Below are positions 17,501 through 25,426 of a DNA stretch of 64,000 bases, piece by piece (position 1 is the stretch's first letter; the number at the start of each line of letters is the position of its first letter). The stretch is from Nonomuraea typhae (GTDB lineage: Bacteria; Actinomycetota; Actinomycetes; Streptosporangiales; Streptosporangiaceae), in the NCBI RefSeq assembly GCF_009760925.1, contig NZ_VRLV01000011.1:1-64000 (forward strand), read 5' to 3'. The position numbers and the translations under genes are program-made. The notes beneath the pieces were generated by a model, which worked only from the letters and a program-made list of their open reading frames with translations, had not been told where the DNA came from and did no database searches.

Positions 17501-17637
17501 CGGTTGGCCTGCAGCAGGAGCGCGGCCAGGGCCACGCGCTGCTTGGCCGCCGGGACGGGGATGGGCCGCCCCGCTCGCACCACCATCACCGGGCCCAGGA
17601 TGCCGAAGCTGCTCGGTGCCAAGTCCGCTCCCGTCAT
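14545..17637 (-). CDS. AfsR/SARP-type regulator (BTAD, NB-ARC and TPR domains)
   Basis: This 1030-residue protein has an OmpR-like winged helix (residues 10-95; AAKQRVALAALLLQAN, LHTHIARLRQVLG) and a bacterial transcriptional activation domain (about 100-245; ALGLWRGPALADV, LALYRSGRQAEALQAF, LREELGIDPGEELRDLHQSI). An NB-ARC ATPase follows (Walker A GTAGVGKT, 305-312; Walker B VLMVLDN, 384-390). The C-terminal third is TPR repeats (about 690-1000). This is the complete AfsR architecture, an ATP-dependent activator of secondary metabolism or morphology genes. It is divergent from a GNAT gene, with a 7-bp inverted repeat between them. Confidence 0.92.
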   Translation of the reverse strand: MTGADLAPSSFGILGPVMVVRAGRPIPVPAAKQRVALAALLLQANRHVPADQLIQYLWEGDTPRDSRAALHTHIARLRQVLGDGLIHTDQDGYLIRAGDDEVDVTRFHALVRRAGRAPGKDEEEALLQEALGLWRGPALADVPSAALHRDHAARLGEERLQALERWLQLGLEAGRHERIVADLRTATGAHPLRERLWAQLMLALYRSGRQAEALQAFHTIAGLLREELGIDPGEELRDLHQSILVGEPRLMPRAEPGDRAVEPRQLPSGIAAFTGRAAELRTLDGLLTPDGDHADRPARVAVITGTAGVGKTALAVHWGRRTRGRFPDGQLYVNLRGFGVEGPVEPAAALEALLQGLGVPAQRVPAALDARSALLRSVLADRRVLMVLDNARDVAQVRPLLPGSGCLVLITSRDQLRGLSLHGDTLHVTLGVFSPEESAALLTSILGEERTRAEPEATAELGRLCAHLPLALRIAVANLTLDRFQSVAGYVAELREGNRLAALRVDGDDQAAVRGAFDLSYAALPAGERAMFRLLGLVPGADFTAEAAAALADCPAEEARRRLAALAGAHLIDRHAPSRYRFHDLLRLYAAEKAEHVEDGRAARERLHAWYLHGVLGAVEHTHPHRARLPAAGRTGEVSVTFDGPSAAVGWLADEHRNLVAAVVEAARSGPRASAWLLTDALRGYFWTVRTTSDWHACGQAAVAAAEADGDTLGLAAALLALADAHAYCEQPEANALYTRALALAGAAGWADGQSTVRGNLAGDHLRHGRLAEAAHWLEEGMELDVRGGRQARLAVKHANLGVVYAQLGRLDAAYEHFSEVLEIPTGRHANARYNLGLICHLMGRFDEAYEHLTGVRADLERTPDPSLASHYLAGFSELLCDLGRYDEALGSAVAALPGPGVDDHFGRTLALVALGRVYQVTGRREEAATCLRQAVEVVGRGNPYTKAAALNTLAGVIDGAEATARAEEALLLSRERSFRVQEGRARTALARIALAAGDRAEGVRQAKLALEIHRETGCRLGETQTLDLL

Positions 17638-17654
17638 GACGACCGCTGGGGAAC

Positions 17655-17677
17655 CACTGGAATACTAAAGTCCAGTG
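17655..17677. promoter_or_regulatory. inverted repeat CACTGGA-N9-TCCAGTG in a divergent promoter
   Basis: Perfect 7-bp arms separated by 9 bp fill most of the 54-bp gap between the AfsR-like regulator (start 17637) and GNAT gene (start 17692). One helical turn and a half between arm centres fits a dimeric regulator site. The AfsR-like protein is the obvious candidate, although SARP proteins usually prefer direct repeats. Confidence 0.4.
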
Positions 17678-17691
17678 AAATGGAGGGCGAA

Positions 17692-18225
17692 ATGTCGGCA
17701 CTTGAGATTTCCCTGCTACGCCATCCCCTTTCCGTCCCTGCCGATGACGTGGCCGAGCTCGTGAACCGGGTCTACCGGGAGGCCGAGCGCGGGCTGTGGC
17801 AGGACGACATCCCCCGCACCACCCCGGCGGAGCTGACCGACCTGGTCGCCGCCGGGGAGATCGCGGCCGCCCGCGACGCCGGGGAGATCGTCGGCGTGGT
17901 CCGCGTCCAGCGGCTGCGCGACGGGGTCGGCGAGTTCGCCATGCTCGCCTGCGACCCCGCCTACCGGGGCAAGGGGGTCGGCAGCGCGCTGGTGGCCTTC
18001 GCCGAGGAGCACAGCGCGCGCAACGGATGCCACACCATGCAGCTCGAACTGCTCACCCCGACCGGCTGGACGCATCCCGGCAAGGAGTTCCTGCGGACGT
18101 GGTATTCGCGGATCGGTTACACGCCTGTCCGCGTGGCCGCATTTTCCGATGATTATCCTGAACTTGCGCCACATATCGCCACGCCGTGTGAGTACACGAT
18201 TTATCACAAGAAGCTGTTGGATTAA
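17692..18225 (+). CDS. GNAT-family acetyltransferase
   Basis: This 177-residue protein starts at ATG 17692, five bases after GGAGGG; an earlier ATG at 17680 would use that site as codons. The fold is clear: EIVGVVRVQRL (beta-4), the acetyl-CoA loop FAMLACDPAYRGKGVGSALV (R/Q-x-x-G-x-G/A as RGKGVG) and LLTPTGWTHPGKEFLRTWYSRIGY. It acetylates an amine; the substrate is unknown. The 3' end overlaps the convergent STAND gene by a few bases. Confidence 0.88.
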   Translation: MSALEISLLRHPLSVPADDVAELVNRVYREAERGLWQDDIPRTTPAELTDLVAAGEIAAARDAGEIVGVVRVQRLRDGVGEFAMLACDPAYRGKGVGSALVAFAEEHSARNGCHTMQLELLTPTGWTHPGKEFLRTWYSRIGYTPVRVAAFSDDYPELAPHIATPCEYTIYHKKLLD

Positions 18226-21200
18226 GGGCAGGGAGGCAGGTAGGTGACGCTGGGGAAGTGCCGCTGCCATTCGGCCGGGGTGATGCGCGGGTAGGCGAGC
18301 CGGCAGATCCGCTCGGCCAGCCGTACCGTGTCGGTGTCCCAGAGCAGTGCCATGCGGTCGTAACCGCCGGTGGCGAGGGTGTGCCCGTCTGAGCTGAAGG
18401 CGACCGAGGTGACCCGGTCGGCGTGCGCCTCCAGCGTGGCCACCTCCCGGGGATGCCTGGGGTCGGAGATGTCCCACAGGCGGGTGGTGCGGTCGTTGCC
18501 CGCGGTGGCCAGCGTGCGGCCGTCCGGGCTGAAGGCGACCATGTTGACGCTGCCGGAGTGGCTGGTCAGGGTGGCCAGCGGCCGGGCGCGGGCGGGGTCG
18601 CCGACGTCCCAGAGCCGGGCGGTGTCGTCGAAGCTCGCGGTGGCCATGACGTTGCCCCGGGGGCTTAGGGCGAGCGCGTTGATGCCGTCGCGGTGGCCGA
18701 TGAGAGTGGCGATCAGGGCGGGGTTTCCCGGGTCGGCGAGGCTCCAGAGCCGGGCGTGGTGATCCCATCCCGCGGTGGCCAGGGTGCGGCCGTCGGGGCT
18801 GAAGGCGACCGTGTTGACGCCTTCGGTGTCGGCGACGAACCTGCCCAGATCACGGGGGTTGCGCGGGTCGCGGATGTCGACCATGCGGACGGTGTCGTCG
18901 ACGCTGGCCGTGGCCAGCGTGCGGCCGTCCGGGCTGAAGGCGGCCGCGTTGACGTTGCCGCTGTGGCCGGTGACCGTCGCGAGCGCGCCGGTGCGGTCCC
19001 ACAGGCGTACGGTGTGGTCGTGGGAGGAGGTGGCGATCATGCGCCCGTCCGGGCTGAACGCCACGCCCCAGACCGCGGCGTCGTGACCGGTCAGCATCGT
19101 GCTGGGACGGCCCGGGTGCGCCAGGTCCCAGAGGCGCAGGACACGATCCTCGCCCACGGTCGCCAGCGTGCGGCCGTCGGGGCTGAACGCCAGCCAGTAC
19201 ACGCTCGCCTGCCGGGTCAGCGCGGACCCCGGCAGGTCCCAGAGCCGGATCGTGTAGTCGTCGCCGGCGCTGACCAGCGTGCGGCCGTCCGGGCTGAAGA
19301 CGGCCGACACCGCGTTGCCGGTGTGCCCGGTCAGTTCCCGCATCGACCGGGGGCTGCGTGGGTCGGTGACGTCGGTGAGCCGGACGGTGTCGTCGAGGCT
19401 GGCGGTGGCCAGCGTGCGGCCGTCCGGGCTGAAGGCGGCGCTCCGGACCACGTCCCGATGCTTGCGGATCGTGGCCGTCAGGCGGCCGCCGGGCTCCCAG
19501 AGCCGGGTCGTCCCGTCGTTGCTCGCGGTGGCCAGAAGGCGCCCGTCCGGCCGGAACGCCACCCAGGCCACCGGCCCGCGGTGCCCGGTCAGCCTTCGGG
19601 ACGGGCCGTCGCCGCCGGGGTCCCACAGCACCGCCGTACCGTCGAAGCTCCCGCTCGCCAGAGTCCGCCCGTCCGGGCTGAACGCCACGGTCACGACCGC
19701 GTCCGTGTGCCCGGTGAGGGAGGTCGTGAGCCGGTGCTCCGCCACGTCCCACACCCGCACGACGCGGTCGGTGGAGGCGGTGGCCAGGAGACGGCCGTCC
19801 GGGCTGAAGGCGACCGCGTTCACGTGGTCGCCGTGGGGCAGTACGGCAAGCTCCCTGGGCCGGTCGGGATCGGTGACGTCCCACAGCCGCGCGGTGTCGT
19901 CCCAGCTCGCGGTCGCGGCCATGCGGCCGTCGGAGCTGAAGGCGGCGCCGTTCACGTTCTCGGCGTGCCCGGCGAGCGTGCCGAGCCGGCGGGGCCGGTG
20001 CGGATCGCCGAGGTCCCACAGCTGTGCCGTCTTGTCCCTGCTGGCGCTGAGCAGGAGGCGCCCGTCGGGGCTGATGGCGGCCGTGTTGACCCGGTTGGCG
20101 TGGCCGGTGATCATGGTCGCGTACGGCTTGGCGAACACCTCGAGCAGGCCGTTGCGCGCGTCGTCGGTCGGCGCCAGCCGGTAGGCGGCCAGGCTGAGCT
20201 GCGCCGCCAGCGCCGGGTTGACCTCGCGCAGCTTGCCCGCCTCCGCCGCGACCTTCTGGGAGAGCGCGAGGTCGCGTTGCTCGGTGATCCGCTCCTCGGC
20301 CCGGTAGGCGTGGATCGTGGTCATCGTCGTGAGAATCAGCAGCGCCGCCAGCAGCACCGTGAGCGAGCGCAACCGGCGGGCCCGGCGCCGGGCGGCGGCC
20401 TGGTCCCTGGCCGCGGCGGCGACGCCGGCCTCCAGGAAGGCGCGCTCCCGCGGCGACAGCAGCGAGTCGTGCCCGGCCGCCCACTCCCGGGCGACGGCCA
20501 GGCGGGTGCCGCGGTGGAGCGCGGCGGCGTCCCCGCCCTCCAGCTCCCACGCCTCGGCCGCCTGGGTGATCTGGCGGTGCACGCGCAGCCCCTCCCGGTC
20601 CTCCGCCAGCCATTCCCGCAGCCTGGGCCACGACCGGATGAGCGCCTCGTGGGCGATCTCGGCGGTGTCGTCGTGGAGGGTGACGAGCCGGGCGGCGGCC
20701 AGTTCCTCGAGTACGGCGCCGGCCTCGGGGACGCCGAGTTCGTCGCGGGTGACGCGGCGCTTGGTGTCCTCGGTGCCCTCGCCCAGGGCGGTGAGCCGGA
20801 GGAAGATCTGGCGGGCCAGCGCCCGGCGGCTCTCGCTCAGCGCCTCGTAGACGGCCTCCGAGGTCTGGGCGACGGCCCGTTCGATGCCTCCGGTGGACTC
20901 GTATCCGGCCAGGGTGAGCGTGTTGCCCCGGCGGCGGCGCCAGGTCTCCAGCAGCGCGTGGGAGATCAGCGGCAGCACGCCCGGCTGGCCGGTGGCGTCC
21001 GCGATCAGCCGGGAGACCAGCGCGGTCTCGACCCGGTAGCCCCGGTCGAGTGCGGGCTGGGTGATCGCCCGGTGGAGCTCCTCGGTGGTCATCGGCCCGA
21101 CCAGCACCTGTGCTTCCTGCAGGACCGCCGCGAGCGCCGGGTGCTGGGCGCAGTGGCTGTAGAAGTCGGTCCGCACGCCGATCACGACCTTGGTGCGGCT

Positions 21201-21959
21201 GCCGGGGTCGGTGGCCGCGCACACCAGCGCGTCGATGAACCCGGCCCGTTCCGCCTGGTCCCGGCAGAGGGTGAAGACCTCCTCGAACTGGTCCACGACG
21301 AGGACGACGTCGGTGGGCGAGCCCAGCTTGGCGACGAGCTGGCGGGTGGCCAGGCCGAGGTTGCTCGGGTCCTCGGTGAACTCCCTGAGCAGCCCGGCGG
21401 GCGTGAGGTCGAGGCGGGCGGCGAGGGTGACCGCGCATTCGCGCAGCGGGTGGGGTCCCGGCGTGAGCACCAGGGCCGGATGGCCGGCGACCGCCGGGAG
21501 CAGGCCCGCGCGTAACAACGACGACTTCCCCGACCCGGACGCGCCGAGCACGGCGAGAAACCGATGCTCGGCGAGCCCTTCCACGACCCTTTCCACGAGG
21601 CGTTCTCGGCCGAAGAACCGGTCGCCGTCCTTCGCCTCGAATCCGGTGAGGCCGAGATACGGCGCCTGGTCGTCGGGCTGATCCTGGACCGGGGCCAGTT
21701 CCTCGGCGACGGTGTGCCAGCGGGCGGTCCATTCGGCGGCGTCGCCGTCGCACGCCTTCACGTAGGCCAGCGTCACGGCCAAACTCGGGAGTTTACGACC
21801 GCCGGCGGCTTCTGAAAGGGTGCCCGCCGAATAATGCGCGCGCCTGGCGAGTTCGCGATATGACGGCGCTCCTGCCTCGTCCCGCAACTTGCGCAGATCC
21901 GCCGCCAGCCGCAGGAGTGCGTCGTCACCCGCCTCCAGCGGCCGCTCCTGACGAGGCAT
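18222..21959 (-). CDS. XRE-STAND NTPase with transmembrane segment and 14 WD40 repeats
   Basis: This 1245-residue multidomain protein has an N-terminal XRE-like HTH (about 14-88; YRELARRAHYSAGTLSEAAG). A STAND-type NTPase follows (Walker A GASGSGKSS near 139-147; Walker B DVVLVVDQFEE near 217-227; winged-helix region to about 480), then a basic linker and one membrane segment (about 532-550). The C-terminus has 14 WD40 repeats (about 619-1235) of pattern GH...V..VAFSPDGRTLATAS.D.T.RLWD, enough for two seven-blade propellers. STAND proteins assemble when a ligand binds their repeat domain. The HTH at the opposite end and the membrane helix suggest a membrane-anchored sensor or scaffold. No separate effector domain or nuclease is visible. 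Confidence 0.92.
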   Translation of the reverse strand: MPRQERPLEAGDDALLRLAADLRKLRDEAGAPSYRELARRAHYSAGTLSEAAGGRKLPSLAVTLAYVKACDGDAAEWTARWHTVAEELAPVQDQPDDQAPYLGLTGFEAKDGDRFFGRERLVERVVEGLAEHRFLAVLGASGSGKSSLLRAGLLPAVAGHPALVLTPGPHPLRECAVTLAARLDLTPAGLLREFTEDPSNLGLATRQLVAKLGSPTDVVLVVDQFEEVFTLCRDQAERAGFIDALVCAATDPGSRTKVVIGVRTDFYSHCAQHPALAAVLQEAQVLVGPMTTEELHRAITQPALDRGYRVETALVSRLIADATGQPGVLPLISHALLETWRRRRGNTLTLAGYESTGGIERAVAQTSEAVYEALSESRRALARQIFLRLTALGEGTEDTKRRVTRDELGVPEAGAVLEELAAARLVTLHDDTAEIAHEALIRSWPRLREWLAEDREGLRVHRQITQAAEAWELEGGDAAALHRGTRLAVAREWAAGHDSLLSPRERAFLEAGVAAAARDQAAARRRARRLRSLTVLLAALLILTTMTTIHAYRAEERITEQRDLALSQKVAAEAGKLREVNPALAAQLSLAAYRLAPTDDARNGLLEVFAKPYATMITGHANRVNTAAISPDGRLLLSASRDKTAQLWDLGDPHRPRRLGTLAGHAENVNGAAFSSDGRMAATASWDDTARLWDVTDPDRPRELAVLPHGDHVNAVAFSPDGRLLATASTDRVVRVWDVAEHRLTTSLTGHTDAVVTVAFSPDGRTLASGSFDGTAVLWDPGGDGPSRRLTGHRGPVAWVAFRPDGRLLATASNDGTTRLWEPGGRLTATIRKHRDVVRSAAFSPDGRTLATASLDDTVRLTDVTDPRSPRSMRELTGHTGNAVSAVFSPDGRTLVSAGDDYTIRLWDLPGSALTRQASVYWLAFSPDGRTLATVGEDRVLRLWDLAHPGRPSTMLTGHDAAVWGVAFSPDGRMIATSSHDHTVRLWDRTGALATVTGHSGNVNAAAFSPDGRTLATASVDDTVRMVDIRDPRNPRDLGRFVADTEGVNTVAFSPDGRTLATAGWDHHARLWSLADPGNPALIATLIGHRDGINALALSPRGNVMATASFDDTARLWDVGDPARARPLATLTSHSGSVNMVAFSPDGRTLATAGNDRTTRLWDISDPRHPREVATLEAHADRVTSVAFSSDGHTLATGGYDRMALLWDTDTVRLAERICRLAYPRITPAEWQRHFPSVTYLPPCP

Positions 21960-22406
21960 CCATGTTCCCCTTTTCGGACCGGGACCGAAGGGGCTTCATT
22001 GTTCAGTGGTTGTTGTTCGGTGTCCAGCGGGTGAGACCGAACGATAACGCGGGCCCTATAACACCGTATTAGGGGCGGGCGCAGGACCTGTGCGAACGGG
22101 GGCCGGGTCGTGCTCCTGCCCATGCTGCCGCCACAAAACGTGAGCGGCTTTCGCCACCGCTAAACAAAAGCCGCCTCGCTCGGAGCCTGCACAAAAATGC
22201 CGGAAATATCCTGATATATCGGTGCAGAATCCGCCTACGGAAAGAGATCGCAAAGCGGATCACGCGCGGCCGCGCCCGCGGTCTACAGTTGCGTCCGTGG
22301 CCCCCCAGCCATACCTGGATGGCACCTTGCCGCCAGCGGGGAGCCCGGTGTCGCCGCCGGACCTGGAAAATGCCTTCCTCAGGTCCGGCACGACGTCCCG
22401 GGCTCC
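21960..22406. other. intergenic region upstream of the STAND gene
   Basis: About 450 bp with no convincing gene; base composition is lower in GC than in the flanking genes. It should hold the STAND gene promoter at its left end and the 3' end of the secreted-protein transcript at its right. One 8-bp inverted repeat is visible: GCGGCTTT at 22143-22150 and AAAGCCGC at 22166-22173, with a 15-nt loop. Reading left, this could be a weak terminator for the gene at 22407. Nothing else is recognised. Confidence 0.5.
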
Positions 22407-23438
22407 CTACTTCACACTCTCCAGGTCGTCGCCGGTCCACAGGTACGTCACCATGACCCAGTCATTGGTGGTCATACCCAGGTCATCCCAGTAGAGCTCG
22501 TCGGCCAGGTCGATGCCCGCCGGATTACGCACCCTGCGAGAACGATCGTCCCTTCCCTGGTTGTATCGGGAAAGATAAGCCGCCTGCGCCTGGGGAGTTC
22601 CCTTGGGCAGATCCGCCCACATCTGCCGGACCGGGCCCTCGTTCCAATAGTCATCGCGAATGTTCCACGGGCCCACATCCCAGATGGGCGCGATGACGCA
22701 TCTGTTCGTGACCGGGTAGCAGATCTTGACCTCGTACGACTTGTCGTAGGTGTTCGCGTTGAGCGCCCGCCGGGAAGGCAGCGCCACGAAGCGGTCGGCG
22801 GTGCCGATGCGGTGGCCGTTCGCGGTCTTGTCGCCGATCTGGCCGATACGGGTGGCGAACACCCGCGTGGTCACCGGCGGCGTCACCGGCTCGCCCTTCT
22901 TCGCCGGCGGGGCGGTATTCGCCTCGTCGTGGGGCGGATCCGGCGCCTGCAACCGCAGGCCGAGCACCTCCGGCCCCTGTCCCGGGCCGCGCTGCACCAG
23001 TGTGATCCGCGCCTGCAGCCGGACCGCGGACGCCGGGAGCACGATCTCGGGGCTCTCCGGCATGGCCTCACGCCACTCCGTCCACCGCGAGGAGGCGGTC
23101 TGGCCGCGCAGCTCCAGCATGACCTCGCTACCGGGCGGCGTCCTGGCCAGCATGATCGGCCGGACGTGGCGCATGGGAGCCTGGGTACCGAGGGCCGCGG
23201 TGACGTAGAAGCCCTGGTGTTCGGTGTCCTTGCCGACGTCTTGCCGCGCTTGCGGGCTGAGCCGGATTCCGCGTTCCGTGTGGTCGATGTTGTATTGGCT
23301 CGCGCCCGCCGCGGTGAGGTCCACGGCCAGGCTCTGCGTTTCCGTCGCGGCTATCGCCGTGCCGGGCGGCAGCAGCCAGTAAACAGCCATGACCACCGCG
23401 GTCGTCGTTTTTCCCATTGCCCGAGCCAGTTGGTACAT
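22407..23438 (-). CDS. secreted protein with RlpA-like double-psi-barrel-type C-terminus
   Basis: About 343 residues from ATG 23438, which has a good ribosome site (GGGGAG, seven bases upstream); a longer form from 23462 is possible. A signal peptide (VVMAVYWLLPPGTAIAA) precedes an N-terminal domain with repeated beta pattern (about 30-160) and a Pro-rich hinge (TAPPAKKGEPVTPPV). The C-terminal domain has FVALPSRRALN, YEVKICYP, VIAPIWDVGPWN and GIDLADELYWDDLG, which follow the order of motifs in RlpA/expansin-like double-psi barrels (surface Asp and GP). It probably acts on or binds extracellular polysaccharide or wall, but the catalytic role is not established. Confidence 0.7.
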   Translation of the reverse strand: MYQLARAMGKTTTAVVMAVYWLLPPGTAIAATETQSLAVDLTAAGASQYNIDHTERGIRLSPQARQDVGKDTEHQGFYVTAALGTQAPMRHVRPIMLARTPPGSEVMLELRGQTASSRWTEWREAMPESPEIVLPASAVRLQARITLVQRGPGQGPEVLGLRLQAPDPPHDEANTAPPAKKGEPVTPPVTTRVFATRIGQIGDKTANGHRIGTADRFVALPSRRALNANTYDKSYEVKICYPVTNRCVIAPIWDVGPWNIRDDYWNEGPVRQMWADLPKGTPQAQAAYLSRYNQGRDDRSRRVRNPAGIDLADELYWDDLGMTTNDWVMVTYLWTGDDLESVK

Positions 23439-23966
23439 CGACCCGCTCCCCTGCTTACCCATATCCCGGCCTCATGCAATAATTCGGCCGTTTAACTCCT
23501 GACGGCTAATACCCCGTCATGTCCGAGCCTTATTGCACGAAACGGTATGGGTGTTGCCACGAGATGGGCGTCTCCGGCATAAGATTCAGGGGAAAATCAT
23601 CACATGCGCACACTTCTTGCGCGATAGGCCCTAAGGGCTGATATGCCGTGGGATTCCGGGGCGGACGATGCCGGGCCGTACACACTGATCTCAGCGGGGA
23701 ACGGGCGTCAGTGAAGCGGGCACCTTCACTGACGTCCCGGAACTACGTGTTCTTCAACCACCGGCGGAATCCGCCGGCGGCGCTCCCAGGTGTGTCACGG
23801 CGACTCGGCCACGGCAGGGGGCCGCGGCTTGTGGTTCGCGCCTGACGAGGGCACCACTCGTCGGACGGGTGCGGTTCAACGCCGCATGACACGACCCCGA
23901 GCAGTGAAGGCGGAGATCTCGGCCTCGGGAGCCGGCGCCCCTCCTTCAGTACTCAGTCTCAGGTGG
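23439..23966. other. intergenic region with two strong hairpins
   Basis: About 530 bp without a convincing gene, lying upstream of one secreted-protein gene (23438) and downstream of another (stop at 23967), both on the minus strand. Two inverted repeats stand out. The first is 11 bp (CGTCAGTGAAG at 23706-23716, CTTCACTGACG at 23724-23734, 7-nt loop) and extends three more pairs past a one-base bulge. The second is CCGGCGG-AAT-CCGCCGG at 23761-23777. Either could terminate the upstream transcript; neither is followed by a T-run. A further small dyad (GACGG/CCGTC, 23501-23518) lies near the start of the downstream gene. Confidence 0.55.
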
Positions 23967-24899
23967 TCAAGGGGTCAGGCCCTTGACCGCTTCGGCCGAC
24001 TGGTCGGTGGAGTGAAGCGTGTTGCTCAGCGCCGCGGGCGCGCCCTTCGACTCGACGACCGGCGTCGAGGTGAGGGAGTTATCGACGAGCGGGGCGATCC
24101 CGTCGATCGGAACATCCGGCACCTCTTCCCCCTCCTCGTCGCCGACGCCGGCGCGCATCGGCTCGGTCATCTGCTGATCGCCCAGGATCGGCGCCAGCTC
24201 GCTGGCCACGGCCTCGGGCAGAGCCGCCGAGGTGGCCGCGTGCGGGCCGCTCAGCAGATCGTGCGCGGAGACGGCCGTCAGGTTCTCCGACATCGACTGG
24301 GCCATGAAGGCCATGTAGTCGGTGTCGTAGTCCAGCCGCTCGGTGATCTGCGGCATGGCGGCGGCCGTCAGCGGCTCCAGCGACGGGGAGTGCACGATCC
24401 GGTCCGTGCGGGTGGCCACGGCGCCGAACACGCCGGGCAGCGGGTCCGACTCGTGGTCCAGGCCGACGATCTCGCGCCCGTTCAGCAGGCCGAAGTTCAT
24501 CGGGGCCGACTCCGCGCCGGTCAGCGGGCCGCCGGTGGTGCGCGGCTCGATGCCGGCGGTACCGGCCGCCTGGCCCAGGGGCAGGCCCTGGCGGAAGGTT
24601 CCCTGCGGCAGAACGCGGGCGGCGCCGTCCAGGGACTGGCCCGTGCCGTCCACGGAACTGGTGATCCCGTCCAGCGGGTTCTTGCTCTGGGTGATCTCGG
24701 TGAGCGGGCTGGTGACCGCCATCAGCGGGTTCTGGCCCTGTCCGCCGAGCAGAGTGTTACCGCCGCCCCCACCCAGCAGGTCGCTGAGCGGGTCGGTTCC
24801 GCCTACCCTGGCGGCCTGCGCCAGAGCGGGTCCGGCCAGCGCTGCTGCCATCCCCAGACATGCCATTGCTATGGCGGTGCATTTGACTACACGATTCAT
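23967..24899 (-). CDS. secreted low-complexity protein of unknown function
   Basis: This 310-residue protein starts at ATG 24899, preceded by AAAGG. The signal peptide is VVKCTAIAMACLGMAAALAG ending PALAQAA. The mature protein opens with a Gly/Leu-rich stretch (LSDLLGGGGGNTLLGG) and is rich in Leu, Pro, Gly and Thr. It has no cysteine after the signal and no motif I recognise; an acidic patch (DEEGEEVPD) lies near the C-terminus. It lies just upstream of the exopolysaccharide operon but on the opposite strand, so it may share the divergent promoter region. Confidence 0.75.
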   Translation of the reverse strand: MNRVVKCTAIAMACLGMAAALAGPALAQAARVGGTDPLSDLLGGGGGNTLLGGQGQNPLMAVTSPLTEITQSKNPLDGITSSVDGTGQSLDGAARVLPQGTFRQGLPLGQAAGTAGIEPRTTGGPLTGAESAPMNFGLLNGREIVGLDHESDPLPGVFGAVATRTDRIVHSPSLEPLTAAAMPQITERLDYDTDYMAFMAQSMSENLTAVSAHDLLSGPHAATSAALPEAVASELAPILGDQQMTEPMRAGVGDEEGEEVPDVPIDGIAPLVDNSLTSTPVVESKGAPAALSNTLHSTDQSAEAVKGLTP

Positions 24900-25426
24900 G
24901 ATTGCCTTTCCGGCCTGTATCAGCCGCATTAGCGATTAACGCTTGACCTGCGCCGATTACTCCGAAAGCCGCGACGTGCGCGCCGTGGACACCTCACAAA
25001 GCGGTATCGCGGCCGAGCTACCGAGAAAAGTTCTATCACCGCGTTCTCGGGGCAACCGCCTTTCTTAGGAGTATGGGGAGACAGGCTTTGCCAACAAAGC
25101 CACCCGCACTACACGCGCGGCGTGCGCGGCAGATGCCCCATTTCAGCACGTCGTCCGGAAACGAGGTTATGCGCAGGTTGCCGACATCCATTCTGATCAA
25201 CCCGCCAAATTGCCGATCGCTCACAATGACTAAAGATTTGCTCACGCATGGACGCCGCGCGAATCGGCAATCAGGATGTTTCGACGCTCCCGCCGATACC
25301 ATCTCAACGATCTTGGGGCGCGAATGAACGCCACTCTTGTGTCCTTCGCACAAACACCTGCAGATGAAAACCCGCCGGCCCCCGTCCGGCAGCACCGACG
25401 TGCGACCGCGACCTTGGAGGCAACAG
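24900..25426. other. long divergent intergenic region and leader of the polysaccharide operon
   Basis: About 530 bp separate the secreted-protein gene (start 24899) from the first polysaccharide gene (start 25427); it is less GC-rich than the genes. Two RNA-capable inverted repeats are visible on the plus strand. The first is GGCTTTG-N4-CAAAGCC (25084-25101). The second is a long-range 9-bp pair, ATTGCCGAT (25209-25217) with ATCGGCAAT (25263-25271), enclosing 45 nt. A structured leader or riboregulator is possible. I could not match it to a known riboswitch, and the short reading frames in it are not convincing genes. Confidence 0.5.

Noticed and set aside
18222..21959. calling the STAND-WD40 protein an anti-phage Avs-type system
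   Set aside because: It has no nuclease, protease or other effector domain and no defence-gene neighbours. The XRE-STAND-WD40 layout is also widespread in actinomycetes without known defence function.
25049..25270. possible cyclic-di-GMP or similar riboswitch before the polysaccharide operon
   Set aside because: Fragments such as GGCAACC and CACGCA look suggestive, but the conserved core order and pairing of known classes could not be reproduced by eye. It is kept only as a structured-leader candidate.
25073..25327. 84-codon frame in the divergent leader region
   Set aside because: No ribosome site, no G/C third-position bias and no recognisable motif; it lies in low-GC intergenic DNA.
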